DNA of 64,000 bases from Plantago major (taxonomy: Eukaryota; Streptophyta; Magnoliopsida; Lamiales; Plantaginaceae). Where the stretch lies: positions 18,071,200 through 18,135,199 of the forward strand of contig CM048843.1 of NCBI GenBank assembly GCA_026545765.1, written 5' to 3'. Shown piece by piece: positions 9,592-21,399 of the stretch (its first letter is position 1; each line of letters begins with the position of its first letter). The notes beneath the pieces were generated by a model. It had not been told where the DNA came from, searched no databases, and worked only from the letters and a program-made list of their open reading frames with translations. The position numbers and the translations under genes are program-made.

Positions 9592-12500
9592 CTACCATAC
9601 ACACATACTCTGATCCTCGTCACCAATGGTTAAGTCTACATATATGTCTTCGTGCAGGTCAATGTACTCATCACGAGCATCTACAGGATTTCTCGCTGTT
9701 TCATCGACAACCTCTTCTTGGTACGAGTTGGTAGTTGATTTGTCCTTATGAACGTACTCAACTCTGGAGCGGGCTTGTATGTGTATCGCTGCCAACCAGT
9801 CCGCCTTATCACGTTTTAGCTTGGATATTCAATGAACATCACTTGATGTGCCTGAGCTGCCAAGATAAAAGGTTCGTACTTAGTACAGTACCTCCTCCTA
9901 TGGTTAATCTCAACCATTTGATATTGCTCGTGCACCCTCGTACCATTTTGACCGGGATCATACTAGTCGCATCAAACATAACGGTTCTTTTCAGAGGTAC
10001 ACCGGCATATTCAAGCCTCACAATTCGTTTAAGTTTTCCATAGAAATCAAACAAATCATCACCTCCATCTTGATCAGCCCCTTTCACACACACCCCACAA
10101 TTGCTAGTAGACTTGGACGTGTCAGAATCCATTGTGTGAAATCTAAGATCATTTACTATATGCGATGGAAAAACGGATACTCGACTGAATGGCCCCTCTG
10201 CTAAAGACTCTAAGTAAGGACATGTGACTTGGTGTTGGTCCAGATAACGGCAAAGTAAAAGACTAGGGGGGGGGGGGTGAATAGTCTTTTAAAACTTTTG
10301 TCGATAACAAATATTTCTTAGATATCTGAATGGATATCTGATACTTAGAATCAGAGTGCGGAAGACTTAATAAAGATAAGTGTAGAAACAGTTAATAAGT
10401 GTGTGTGTGTTGCTGAAGTATAAATACAGAAATGTAAATGACACAGCAAGTATAGTGGTATCTGGAGGTGGCGTAATCCTCCAACTAATCCACTTCGGTC
10501 TATCAGAGACCTAGAATTCACTAGAACAGAAAATTGAGATAACCTTACAAAAATCCTATTCTAAGATTCTGAACAATTGGTTCCCAACCAAAAGTTCCCC
10601 CTGAGTTGTTCCCTAGCTTCTTCAGCCAAGTACTTCCTATACTCAGAAACCTTTGAGTTGTTCCCTAGCTTCCCAAGCTAAGTACTTCCTATACTCAAAA
10701 ACCTTTGGAGTTATTCCTTAGTTTCCAAATCAAGTACTTCCTATACTCCGGTAACCTTGGAGTTATTCCCTGATTTTTCAAACTAAGTACTTCTGTACTC
10801 ACGCGGTTTTGTGTTGGTTTGATTTGAGTTGTCGATGAGCGTCTTAATAACTTTTCATTATTCGATAGCTCTGTGAACTAAGTTACTTAATACACTTTAC
10901 ATGTATGGTATCTTGTTCGATTTCTTGACCCAGTCTTATGATATCTGCTCAAGAGAATGAATCTGGATATTTGATCATTGATTCAACTCCTTCACAGATA
11001 GCTTTGCTTGTTTAGGATCGGGACACTTAGAACTTGATGTTTACTCAAGATCACAAGCTTTAGTCGCAATGAAAGCTTTGATAATAAGTAAAGCTTTGAG
11101 AGAGTAAGATCGGAGATCGTATGTTTCAAACGTATTCGGTGTTACGAGTTGTGTTCGTGTGTTCTCTCAAGTTGTCTAAGTGTTGATATTTATAGATGAA
11201 TTTGAGTCCCGTTTGAATAGTATCCGTTAGCTCAAATTGAACTATCGATATCATGTATAATCTCATGCGAGTTTTGTCTTCTTCTCGAAGTTGCCGTTGC
11301 TTTTACTCGGACATCTCATCCGTGCATTAAATGCATTGTACTATACTTTTGTCCTGTAGTGTCAGCGGAACTATGCATTATCGTAGACTAGACTTGTTGT
11401 CTGATTCTTTGCACGTCCTTATCTTCATTCTTCAGATACCACTTGTATTGATTGAAACAACCTTGTTTCTTTTCAGAAACGTGTTTAACGCTCAAGGTAT
11501 CTGAGAACAGATATCTGTGGACACTTTCCTTGTCTTCAGATATGAATCTCATTTCTCAGATATCTCTTGTGACACAGTTTGTTTGAAACTGTTCGCGTCT
11601 ACAAGATATCTGGCTAAGATATCTGAATAACAGATTCAGTAATCTTGTGCAGTTTTCTTCAAATCTTCAAAAGTTGTTGAGCTTTCTGCTTGGATGTCTT
11701 CTTCTTGGTCTTCTCTTCATAAAATAAAAATTACATTTTGAGACCTAACATCCTATACAAGATTAGCTAGACTATCATACTTAGTGGGTTTCCTCTTTTA
11801 CAATGTTCAAGTGAACCAAGAGTACTAATCACCTTTCTGAGACTAAGATAAGTCATCATGTTGCTGAACAAAATCTAAACAGATATTCTAACAAAATATC
11901 TAACACTTGGTTTACAGGATCTCGGACATAGTCCCTGAACCAATCAGGAAATTCAATTGGCAACTTCTCTTCAAGCAGTTCTTCAAGTGTGTCATCTACC
12001 GTATTTGGATCCATCTTCAGACAACGCTTTTTGAAAACGCTGTGGATATGATGACATGATTAGATAGTAGTTAGAAGTTCAAATTTATGTGTTATAATAA
12101 GTAAGCTGCTCACCTAGCAAAGATCTTCATAAATTTATCAACTTCAGCACAGTTCGAGAGGACATAATAGTGGGCTGACTTCACCTCCTTATCTGTCAGC
12201 CATTCTGTATTCCTTTCTCCCATAGGTCTACCTGAGATCCTAAATATTGAAAGTGCAACTTCATCATCCTCTTGAACTTCATACGTGTCTGCATTTCTAG
12301 CCGGCCTAGATGCCTTAGTGGGCACGTGGTCTCCAAAGTAATAGCTGTAGAAGATGGCAGCTTCCTGTCTCACGTATGCATTGGCCATCGACCCCTCAGG
12401 CTTACCTTTGTTGCTGACGTACTTCTTCAATTTTCCCAAATACCTGTAAGTTGTATATATATTTAGGTAAGATAGTGTTCCTTGGGAAAAAAGAACATTT

Positions 12501-14842
12501 TAAGTAAATGGATGCCTTCATTACACACCTCTCGAATGGATACATCCATCGATACTGAACTGGTCCAGCAAGTCTGGCTTCATGTGGGAGGTGAACCGGC
12601 AAGTTCTCCATAGAATCAAAGAAGCTCGGTGGAAAGATACGCTCGAGCTTGCATAGAATCAATGGTATGTTACTTTCAAGATTTGCTAACACTTCATCCT
12701 CAAGCACCCTTGAGCATAAATTCTTGAAAAATAAGCTCAGATCGGTGAGAGCGCTCCATATAGGCTTAGGTAGTAGTTCTCGAAATGCAACAGGGAGAAG
12801 CCTCTCCATGAACACATGGCAATCGTGGCTCTTCATCCCATACATCTTTGTCTTCTTCAAATCCACACACCCTCCCAAGTTCGATGCATAACCGTCGGGG
12901 AACTTCAATCCCCTCACCCAATCAAACAGTTTGTTCCTAGCTTCAATGTCAATTGTGTAGGCTGCCTTGGGCCACAGTCACTTATCATTCCGCTTTGTCA
13001 ACTCAGGCCTATTACAAATGTATCCAACTCAGATCTAGATTTAACGGTATCCTTTGTTTTCCCTTTAATGTTGCAAATTGTGTTGAAGCAGTTTTCGAAC
13101 ACGTTCTTCTCAATGTGCATGAAATCCAAGTTGTGACGGATAAGAAGAGTGCTCCAATAAGGCAAGTCCCAGAAGATGCTTCTCTTCTTCCATCCACAAT
13201 TTTTGCTAATTTTATCGTTATGCTTCTCCGACCCAAGTTCAGTTACTTTCATAAGACCCAGCCTATCTATCTCTGCAAGTATCTGTGCACCAGTAAGTCT
13301 TGTCGGGGGCCCTTCATTTCTACTCGACCCTTCAAGAATTGAGCCTTGTTCTTCCTGAACGGATGATCCTTTGGTAGAAACCAACGATGATCAAACCAAC
13401 ATTCCTTTCCGCTCTCCTTCAGTCTAAATGCACTACTGTCGTCCAAACAATGTGGACAAGCATTAAAGTCCGCGGTTTTCCTTCCAGATAGCATGGAGTA
13501 AGCTGGAAAATCACTCACGGTCCACAGTAGTGCTGCTCTCAAGTTGAAGTTCTTCTTCGTTGACACATCATATGTTGGGATACCTTTTTCCCACAACTCG
13601 ATCAGCTCCTTGATTAGGGGCTGCAAGAACACATCCACCTTCTGTCCTGGATCATATGGACCGGGCACCAAAGCAGTCAAGATCATGAACGGTTCCTTCA
13701 TGCACTCACCGGGGGGCAAGTTGTACGGTGTCAGCATAACTGGCCAACAAGAGTACTTCCGGTCACTTCCAAAGGGGTCAAAACCATCCGTACAAAGGCC
13801 CAATTGTACATTTCTAGGCTCCGCTGCAAACTCCGGATAGCTCTCGTCGAAGTGTTTCCATGCGGGTGAGTCTGATGGATGCTCCATTCTACCCTCTACC
13901 GGGATTACTCTCTCCTTGTGCCACCGCATTTTATCAGCACAAGCACTTGAAGCGTACAACCACTTTAAACGAGGTGCTAGAGGGAAATACCAAATTTTCT
14001 TATGTGGGAGATTTTTCTTCTGACGTTTCTTTGAGGCGCCCTCCTTGTAACGCTTGTACCGGTCCTTACCACAAAACTTGCACTTCAGTAGATCTTTATC
14101 CTCCTCCCAATAAATCATGTACATATCATCACAACAATCTATGGTTTCCATGGGCAACCCCATCCCTCGCATCTTTTTCTTCGCCAGGTAAAAGTTGGTG
14201 TGAACTAGGTTTGGTTCTGGACAAAGCTCCGACATTACTTGTACCCATTCATTGAAGCTCGATTCAGATTGTTGGCCATTAGCCTTACAACTCATTAGCC
14301 GAGCCAACAATGACAATTCGGTGTGCTTACACCCCGTATAAACCGGCTTCTTTGCGGATTCCATCAAGTCGAAGAACACCTGATCCTCAGGATTCGGAGG
14401 CTCCTCCCCATCCCCCTCGATTACTGGCTCCCTGGTGTCCATGAACTCTGGACCCGCAAGATCATATACCATTTGCTCAACCCGTTCATGATCATTATTA
14501 GCATCAGATGTAGAAGTATTTTGAGTACAGTTTCCTGCTTTCTTTTACGCTTCCCCAAATTCTCATAATCCATGAACGGCTTGTATGTCTCACCATGAGA
14601 AGTCCATACCTCATACTCAGCTACAAACCCCTTACGTTTCAAGTGTTCCACTACCATTTATGGAGGCAAAAATTGCTTATTCCTACATTTATACTGGGTG
14701 CAAGGGCACTTCATCATCCCCCACTCAAACAAGTAGTCTGTGTCAGTGCAAAAGCAACGAAGGCATCAACCCCTTTCACAAAACTAGGTAAAACTCTGCC
14801 ATTAACTATCCTTTGGTACATCCATGAATGATCGGTATTCAT
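9592..14842 (-). pseudogene. CACTA transposase, TNP2 (Transposase_21) type, damaged and split by a solo LTR
   Basis: The N-terminus is at 14842 (MNTDHSWMYQRIVNGR), followed by MKCPC and the HGETYKPF segment near 14600. The TNP2 core is in 14472-13267: WLYASSACADKMRWH, LCTDGFDPFG and WPVMLTPYNLPP. The section CGWKKRSIFWDLPYWSTLL with DFMHIEKNVFENCFNT lies at 13240-13050. A DUF4218-like part (PVQYRWMYPFER) ends near 12530, and another exon runs from about 12437 to 12117. The C-terminal part begins after an intron near 12045 (DPNTVDDTLEELLEEKLP), and the downstream portion with TSNCGVCVKGADQDGGDD is at 10200-9596. Damage includes a TAA just upstream of the VVEHLKRKGF segment, a TGA near 12975, and frame changes near 14530 and 13300. 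A solo LTR sits at 10233-11905. Catalytic D and E positions cannot be assigned with certainty by eye. Confidence 0.9.
10233..11905 (-). mobile_element. Solo LTR, Copia-like, inserted in the CACTA transposase gene
   Basis: The segment begins TGTTGGTC and ends ATCTAACA on the plus strand, so it has TG...CA ends with inverted TGTT/AACA. It is flanked by CTTGG at 10228-10232 and again at 11906-11910, a perfect 5-bp target duplication. On the minus strand a TATAAATATC box lies at about 11190-11199. Near the 3' end is ATTCACCCCCCCC (poly-C at 10266-10277), a feature common in long Copia LTRs. No internal retroelement sequence remains, so the insertion has been reduced to a single LTR by recombination. 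Superfamily is inferred. Confidence 0.88.
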
Positions 14843-15011
14843 TGAATAATTATATAACCTGACACGTTTGAATTGATTAGATCGAGGTCTGTCATTTATT
14901 AAGCTAATTAAACTCATACTTACAAACATTATGATAATAAATCAATTTCAAAATAATTTAATCAATTACACAACCCCAAGCTTGAAAATACGTCAACGAC
15001 CTTACATAATA

Positions 15012-15248
15012 CTCCCTCCATTTCAGAAAAAGTGTTACATTTTACTATTCTGCGGTCAACTGTCTCCGCGTTTGACCACAATTTACTCTTAAACGATATT
15101 AATAAATAAATTATTAAAATTATATAATGAAAATTTAGTAATTAAAATTTTATTATATGATTATTGTTTATGAGTAATTTGTGGTCAAACTCGAAGACAG
15201 TTGACCGGTCAAAGTCAAAATGTAACACTTTCTCTGAAATGGAGGGAG
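15012..15248. mobile_element. Stowaway miniature element, 237 bp, inside the CACTA element
   Basis: It starts CTCCCTCCATTTCAGAAAAAG and ends with the complement CTTTCTCTGAAATGGAGGGAG; TA flanks both sides (15010-15011 and 15249-15250). Inner inverted repeats extend through GGTCAACTGTC/GACAGTTGACC. This is the Tc1/mariner-type Stowaway signature. Confidence 0.95.
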
Positions 15249-15373
15249 TATAAGTTATACTGCTTCAATTTGAGCATAATGTTTGGTTTTATATATCAAC
15301 TACTAATTACTAGTTATATAAGACTAAAGACAAAACGGATAAAACTCATTATCCTCTTGCAGCCCCCTCCTCG

Positions 15374-15799
15374 TCACGTGAACCGCGTCCTACCACAGAA
15401 ATAGCATTCCATCAGATCTACATCCTCCTCCCAATACAACATGCACATGTTCCAACAACCGTCTATGATTTCAATAGGCAGCCCCAACCCCCGCCTCTCC
15501 CTCCATTGATCATATGTCATGGACGGTGCTGCCTTGTTTCTGCATGTTTCAAATGTGGAAGCACACTTTATCGACCCCTCATTTACAGAAGCCGGATGTG
15601 TCATCGCGTTTCCTTCAACCCCTTTTACAAAATTCGATTGAACTCTGTCATTTAGAGTACGACGGTACATCCATGAACGATCGGTGTTCATTGGATGATT
15701 ATATAACCTGATACGTCTGAATTGATTAGATCGTATTTTTTCAATCGATTCCCATTTCTTGCATGTTATAAAGTTTTTGTCTCTTACCAAAATCCCCAT
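15374..15799 (-). pseudogene. Partial second copy of the TNP2 N-terminal region within the same CACTA
   Basis: The peptide MNTDRSWMYRR...FVKGVE repeats the start of the TNP2 protein (MNTDHSWMYQR...FVKGVD). The end (LGLPIEIIDGC, then MLYWEEDVDLMECYFCG) repeats MGLPMETIDCC...IYWEEDKDLLKCKFCG from the main copy at about 14160-14080. The intervening part is missing or unrelated. It therefore looks like a duplicated and internally deleted 5' piece of the transposase gene, probably without function. Confidence 0.75.
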
Positions 15800-16442
15800 T
15801 ACAAATAAAGCATTCCAACCCTTTAATACGAATTTATAAATTATAAATTACATGCATTTTACGAATGTAATCACCAAATGGTATCAACACACTTCATTAA
15901 ATTCTCATAATCTATAATCTAGTACATGTATAAATTTATCAAATCAAAAAATTGCACATCTTAAAAAGTTAATTAACTAGCTACTACATACGTAACATAC
16001 TTAAATCAAAACTACTACATACTTAACATTATACTAATTAACAATTCAAACAATTGCACATCTCAAAAGTTAATTAACTAGCTACTAAAAATTCAAATTG
16101 ACAATTAATATATGTAAAACAATACCTAATATAAACTAAACTAAGTACTACATACTCTCCATTTACATGCAATTGCTCAAATTAGTCCAAAGTAACAAAA
16201 TCCCCAAATTTTAAAAAGTATGGTTTACCTTCGAATCCGGAGAAAATAGCGGATGGAATTTGAGATTGATGGTAGAATTGACCTCCTTCTCTCACGAGCT
16301 TCGAATAGATACCAAGAATGGACGAAATGGTTGAGATTTGGACGAGATTCGATGTGGGCGAAATGGAGGAAGAAAGGAAGAAGAATGGAGGAAGAAGAAG
16401 AAATGGGGGAGAGGACGAGCATTCTGCTCGTTTGTTCAGAAA

Positions 16443-16676
16443 AGCTAGCGACGGATACGCCTATCCGTTGCTAATAGCGACGGATAGGCGTATCCGTCGC
16501 TTGCTTTTCATTTTTACGTTTTTTTTTCTTTTTTCATTTTCTTGAAATTTTGGTAAACTATTCTAGCGACGGATACGACTATCCGTCGCTAGAGTTAGCG
16601 ACGGATTTTATCCGTCGCTAGAGCTAGCGATTCGTCGCTAGCTAACGACGGATAAAATCCGTCGCTAACTTACCGT
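16443..16676. repeat. Right subterminal palindrome array of the CACTA element
   Basis: The motif AGCGACGGATA and its complement occur repeatedly in both orientations up to the right terminus, matching the left array. It is slightly shorter than the left one. Confidence 0.85.
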
Positions 16677-16967
16677 GGCTAAACATAGGAATTCTTGTAG
16701 TGAACTAGCCACTTTCACATATTTTGACTGAACTTAGAAATTTCTAAGCTGCCTACGTACCTCCATAAGAGAGGATCAAGTCAAAACGTAGTTCAAACAC
16801 TTGGAAAGGGGGTGTCGTACACAGTTTATACTCATGCGGGCCAGGAGTATCTAATACATAGCTACCTTAGACGAGGTGAGGCAAGTTAACAGTTTAGCCA
16901 CATGTCATGCCATTGGTGGTCACCGTATGCAGTTTATGCTCATGCGGGTCAGGAGCATTCTAATCTA

Positions 16968-17004
16968 AGCACCCCTGCTTTGTTTTGAGGGCTCCTGCAT
17001 TTTT

Positions 17005-17047
<43 letters not shown>

Positions 17048-17098
17048 CTAGTCTAAGCACCCCCGCTTTGTTTTGAGGGCTCCTGCATTTTTGTTTTT
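16968..17098. repeat. Duplicated 42-bp segment flanking a (CT)n microsatellite
   Basis: TAAGCACCCCTGCTTTGTTTTG and the following GAGGGCTCCTGCATTTTTG occur at 16968-17009 and again at 17054-17095, with about 35 bases of pure CT repeat between. A further near repeat, CTCATGCGGG(C/T)CAGGAG, lies at 16832 and 16945. All are in the gypsy 3' region. Confidence 0.85.
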
Positions 17099-17139
17099 CT
17101 TCTTTTTTTATTTTTTTTCTGTTTTCTTTTTTTTTAATC

Positions 17140-20100
17140 CTACTCTATATAATGAGGCTTCAAGAATTCACCGATCGCATGGTTAATTCTTTGTGCACCC
17201 TTTGCATCTTCCGCAATGACGCCATAGTCTTGTAGACTGATGTGATATGATGACGCCGGAATTTCACTGCCATCTTCTTCAATGTCTTGCACTCTCACAT
17301 GAATTATCGCCTCCCACTTAGTCTTGAGGGTTTCGTCACAAGAGACTTTGGCATCTTCAATGTGAACCGTACGTGATTTTATCAAGCTTTGCGGTCTCCC
17401 TGAGGCACACGACTCGCTGATTTCCTTTATACCTTTTACTTTCACCGATCCCAACCTTTTGTGAACAGGCTTTCTGATTTGTCCCAGTCTCTGGTGCACA
17501 GGTTTTCTCATTGGTCCCAACCTTTGGTGCACAGGCCTTCTCTTTTATCCCAACCTTTGGTCCACCGACTTGCTTGTTGAGCCCAGCCTATCAAAGACGG
17601 ATGCATGTGGCAATCTATCTCCCTGCTGATTTGGATCATCCTCATTTGAACATTTCTTGCACTCACCAGTGTATTTGCATGGCACTCAGTTTATGGTCAT
17701 GCGGATAGGTTTAGATTGTTGAAAACCAAGACCTTCTCGAGTTTTTCCACCCCTTTGTGAGCTAGCGGATCCTGATATATTTGCTTTAAGAGGAGAACCA
17801 TTCTCAGGATTGTATTCTGCCTTCACTAGAAGCTTAAAGACCTTTGGTCCAAAATGGTCGTCTTTTACCTCATGTAGCGAGGTCTCATGTTCTGCCAAAC
17901 CTCCTTGAACTGGGCGCACAAATCCCTCCAGTATTGATCGAGTAGGAGTGGAAATATCAATCTTCGTCAAAGGTGTAATGTGAGCCCTTTTAACGCATCG
18001 TTGCCAACATATGATGATTTCTTCACTTCTTCTGGGTAGCCACTAGAACGACACAATGGAGGTGACTCATTCTTACTTGCTTTGCTTGCTTGATCTTTCA
18101 ACTTATCTTTGGAAGAATTTTGTTCTTCATTTCCATTCTTCGCTCGCTCAATGTAATACTTGGCATCAGTAAAGAAGGACTCCACTTCAGTGAATGGCTT
18201 GTCATCTGCAAGCACCTTTTTCACCACTCCATTATGGCAGTACTTGAAACACTGGTGTATGGTTGAGGGGACCACACCATATCCATGTATCCATGGCCTT
18301 CCTAACAACATTTTGTAAGATGTTTTGGCATCTATAACATGGAATAACGCGGCCGAATACATGTCACCAATTGATAGCTCCAATCGTACAATTCCAAGTG
18401 CTCTTTGCCCCCCTTGATCGAAACCTTGGATCATCAAGCGGCTGCTAGAAAGTTCTTCCATTGGTATTCCAATTTCTTTCACAGTTTGTATTGGCAAAAT
18501 GTTGACTGCAGAGCCTCCGTCAATCAGGATCCTTCTTATCTTTTGCTCACGAGTGTAGCCAGTCACAAACAATGGTCGGTTGTGAGGTTTAGAGCCAAGT
18601 AAAAGGTGAAGGAGATAGTCGACATGCATTGATCAATCTTCACTTCTTTTGTGGGAAGACTTGATTTGCTTTGGGAATGGTTAAGTGAACCCGTATTGCT
18701 TGTCTCTTTCTTGTCATCAAGAATTTCAAGAGATGAGGTAGTATTGGCACTTGCACTTTCATCTTCTAGTGAAAATTTTCCTTCTCGGGCCAGCTTCGTA
18801 ATCTTTTCCTTGAAAACAAAGCAGTCTTGTATTGGATGACTTACAAAGCGGTGATATTTGCAGTAGGGGTGAGCGCGGGCGGGTATAGGCGGGTATTAAC
18901 GAAAAATCAAACCGACCCACCTATGGCGGGTTATTATAATTATAAACCGAGGCGGGTAGAATATTTTTCCAACTCGCGGCGGTTCGGGTGACAAAAATGA
19001 CGGGTGGGTGGCGGACGGATTGGCGGGTGAATATAGATAAAAATGTATGTAGTAAAAATTTACAACTTGCGTAGAAGTAGATGTGCAAGCCAAAAAAAAT
19101 CAGCAACAAGGAGCATGTTTTGAACAATGAGAGTAGTGATTCTTTTGAAGTAATTATTCTTCTTTACTTCATTTTAAAGATTTTCACGCAGTAAAGAATG
19201 AAATGTTGACCCAAGTAGTTGTCAACTTGTATTTTTTTACTTGAATACATGAAATAAGCAAAGAAGGACGAATGATGAGTGCAAAAATGAAGACGAAAGA
19301 GTGCTTAAAGAGGAGTTATAGCTGGGTGGATCGCCTTAGACTTAAATTCACAAACACACATACATACATAAATAAGGCGGGTGGGTCGCGGGTTACACTC
19401 ATCCAACCCACCACCCACCCACCAAAATTTTTATAAAAAAATTAGTTGGCGGGTGCGGGTAAATGGTGGGCGGTTTGCGCGGGTGGGTCGGGCGGGCGGA
19501 TTTTTTGCACACCCCTAATTTGCAGTACTTAGGATCATCTGGTCTTCTCATTTCTGGCAACTCGATCAAGTTATTCTTCAGTAAGTCATCAAATATTCCA
19601 GGGACGTAAGAGTCAAGGAATGGGTATTGCTTTGCCATCAAATCTTCTAGCGTTGACTTTCTTTGTTCTTCTTTTTGTGGGGCATGGCTTACATTGACCA
19701 CCTTTCCCTTGGCTTTATCCTTGGGAGCTCTTGGCACTTTGACCTTTGTAACATTTGTACTCAAGACTTCTCTAACATTGAATTAAGGCTTGCCCCCTTT
19801 CTAACCATTCACCTTAGATGGATCTTGTCTTGGAGGGCCATCATCTCCGCTTGAAGATATACTTAATTTCATGTCATGAGCTCGAGTTGCCAGTTCCTCG
19901 AATGACCGCGGCTGGATAGCTTGGAGAATGTAGTCCCCAATGAATCCCTTGGATACACATCTCAATTGCCGAAGATTCAGACAATTTGTCTTTATAGTTG
20001 AGGCTCAAATTTCTCCACCGATTGATGAAGTCTATGGCGTGCTCTTCTTTCCACTAGCGTGCGTTAGTGAGCTCCACCATGCTAACTGTCCTTCTTGTGC

Positions 20101-20270
20101 TATAAAAGCGGTTAAGGAATTCTTGTTCAAGTTGCCCCAACTGTCTATAGATCCAGCTTCTAGATCGGTGTACCAGTCAAAAGCATTGTTCTTCAGCGAG
20201 CGAACGAATTGCTTCACCATGTAATCGTCATAGGTTCCGGCATTGTTGCATGTCAACAAAATGCGCGATG
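17140..20270 (-). mobile_element. gag-protease coding region of the gypsy element (fossil)
   Basis: Gag is recognised by FVRSLKNNAFDWYTDLEAGS at about 20215-20150 and by downstream segments such as LIELPEMRRPDDPKYCK near 19580-19530. The protease is recognised by ILIDGGSAVNILP (active-site type D-G/S-G) near 18530 and by MLLGRPWIHGYGVVPSTIHQ near 18310-18250. A repeated QRLG motif (HQRLGPMRKP, HQRLGQIRKP, HKRLGSVKVK) follows at about 17530-17440. No RT, RNase H or integrase follows. The region is broken at several points and also carries a hAT insertion at 18864-19517. It ends abruptly at 20270 against an oppositely oriented LTR fragment. Confidence 0.8.
18864..19517. mobile_element. Non-autonomous hAT-type element, 654 bp, copy 1 of 2 in the window
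   Basis: The ends read TAGGGGTGAGC and CACACCCCTA. They are flanked by ATTTGCAG on both sides (18856-18863 and 19518-19525), a perfect 8-bp target duplication as expected for hAT. The interior has several GCGGGTGGGTCG-type runs near both ends and no coding capacity. The same family recurs at 51072-51830. It lies inside the gag region of the gypsy element. Confidence 0.93.
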
Positions 20271-20978
20271 TGTTCCATGTTTTCTTTGCCTCTTTTATGT
20301 TTATTTGCAGGTTATGAAAATCCATGACAAACAAATTGGCACGCCCAGTGGGACGATTTTCATTCTTCATCTCCACTCTCTAAAGATCCATGTTCGTAGA
20401 ATTTCATGGGGCATGCTAAATCACCTTCAGGGGCATGTCAAACCAAGCTTCAAGTTCTCCATCAAATTTTTGAGACCAAGTTGCAACAACCATCAAGTCT
20501 CTACAACTGGTCTCGAGGGGGCATTTGTAGACACCGAAAATTCGAAAATTTGTGGTGTCTTTAGATTAGATATTTTATATTTAGAGATAATTATCACAAC
20601 AATATGTGACAATATTTAGAAGATATGGAGAACATCAGATCTTACCCATTTAGAGTCCATCTAGTTTTGGGATAAAGATTATGATAAGATTGCTATCTTG
20701 CTCCCTAAGTCATAATTCTCTTATAAATAGGAGATCTTGGTTAGGGTTTCACAGTTAGAGATGAGTTAAGTCACAAACGACTCAATCAAACTCCCTACTA
20801 CCAAATTGTAGGTAAAACCCGAAATCCGGATTAAGCTGCTGAGGCGCCGGTACTTAGAGAGAGGAATCAAGAGATCAACGAAAGTTGTAACCCCCAAACT
20901 ATCAATAAAATTTCATGTTCCATGTTTTCTTTGCCTCTTTTATGTTTATTTGTAGGTTATGAAAATCCATGGCAAACA
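20271..20978 (+). mobile_element. Collapsed family B gypsy element on the plus strand
   Basis: In plus-strand order it has a truncated 5' LTR (20271-20333), a primer-binding-type motif TTGGCACGCCCAGTGGGAC (20336-20354), about 160 bp of internal sequence, a polypurine tract GAGGGGGC (20515-20522), and a complete 3' LTR (20526-20978, TGTAGACACC...GGCAAACA, 453 bp). All coding sequence is gone. It abuts the gag region of the opposite-strand element at 20270, so the junction is a rearrangement. Confidence 0.8.
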
Positions 20979-21399
20979 GTATCTTCAAGCTAGAGCAGTA
21001 AATCATCGATTATTTTGTTCTCTTTGGATAAAAAATTGAAGAACATAAAAGCTTCAATGATTTAATTAGATTTCATACCTTATATGAGCTTTGATGTTGA
21101 TCTGTGAATCGAGGTTAAATGTGTAATTCCCGGTGATGAATTGATGAGCTTATCATAGAACGATCGGAGAATCGAAGAGTAGAGAGAAAAAGCGACGGTG
21201 AAAGATTTGACATACGATCAGAGGATTGAGGAGACAAGATGAGAGATGGAATTCAATGTTTTAGGTAAAAGTTCCTTTTATAACTAACAAGTTTTAGGAG
21301 GATCGGTGTCATCATCAACGATGACCCTCGCGTTTTACCAGCTAGAGCGCGGTTTTAGCTTCTTAATCTACTAGGACTTTTTGGACTTCATATACTACA

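Larger units (their letters stand above)
6962..16702 (-). mobile_element. CACTA (En/Spm) DNA transposon, 9741 bp, with matching target duplication
   Basis: The left end reads CACTACAAAAAAAATAGGGG and the right end, on the other strand, CACTACAAGAATTCC. The bases immediately outside are AAC on both sides (6959-6961 and 16703-16705), the 3-bp duplication expected of the superfamily. Both ends carry arrays of short palindromes built on TAGCGACGGAT...ATCCGTCGCTA. Two genes lie inside on the minus strand: a TNP2-type transposase (9592-14842) and a Transposase_24-type protein (7579-9482). The element is whole in outline but its genes are damaged, so any present movement would need proteins supplied by another copy. 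Confidence 0.95.
4986..20270 (-). mobile_element. Large Ty3/gypsy element carrying gag and protease but no visible reverse transcriptase, interrupted by other elements
   Basis: In minus-strand order it contains a gag region (20270 to about 18650), an aspartic protease region (about 18629-17967), a segment with a repeated QRLG peptide (about 17532-17450), then a long untranslated 3' region with tandem repeats and a polypurine tract at 4999. A reverse transcriptase, RNase H or integrase is not seen anywhere in it. Gag-protease-only elements with a hypervariable, tandem-repeat-bearing 3' untranslated region are known in the plant Tat/Ogre branch of gypsy; placing it there is inference. A CACTA transposon (6962-16702) and a hAT element (18864-19517) are inserted in it. 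It is clearly broken, with several breaks, and its 5' end is lost at a rearranged junction at 20270. Confidence 0.7.
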
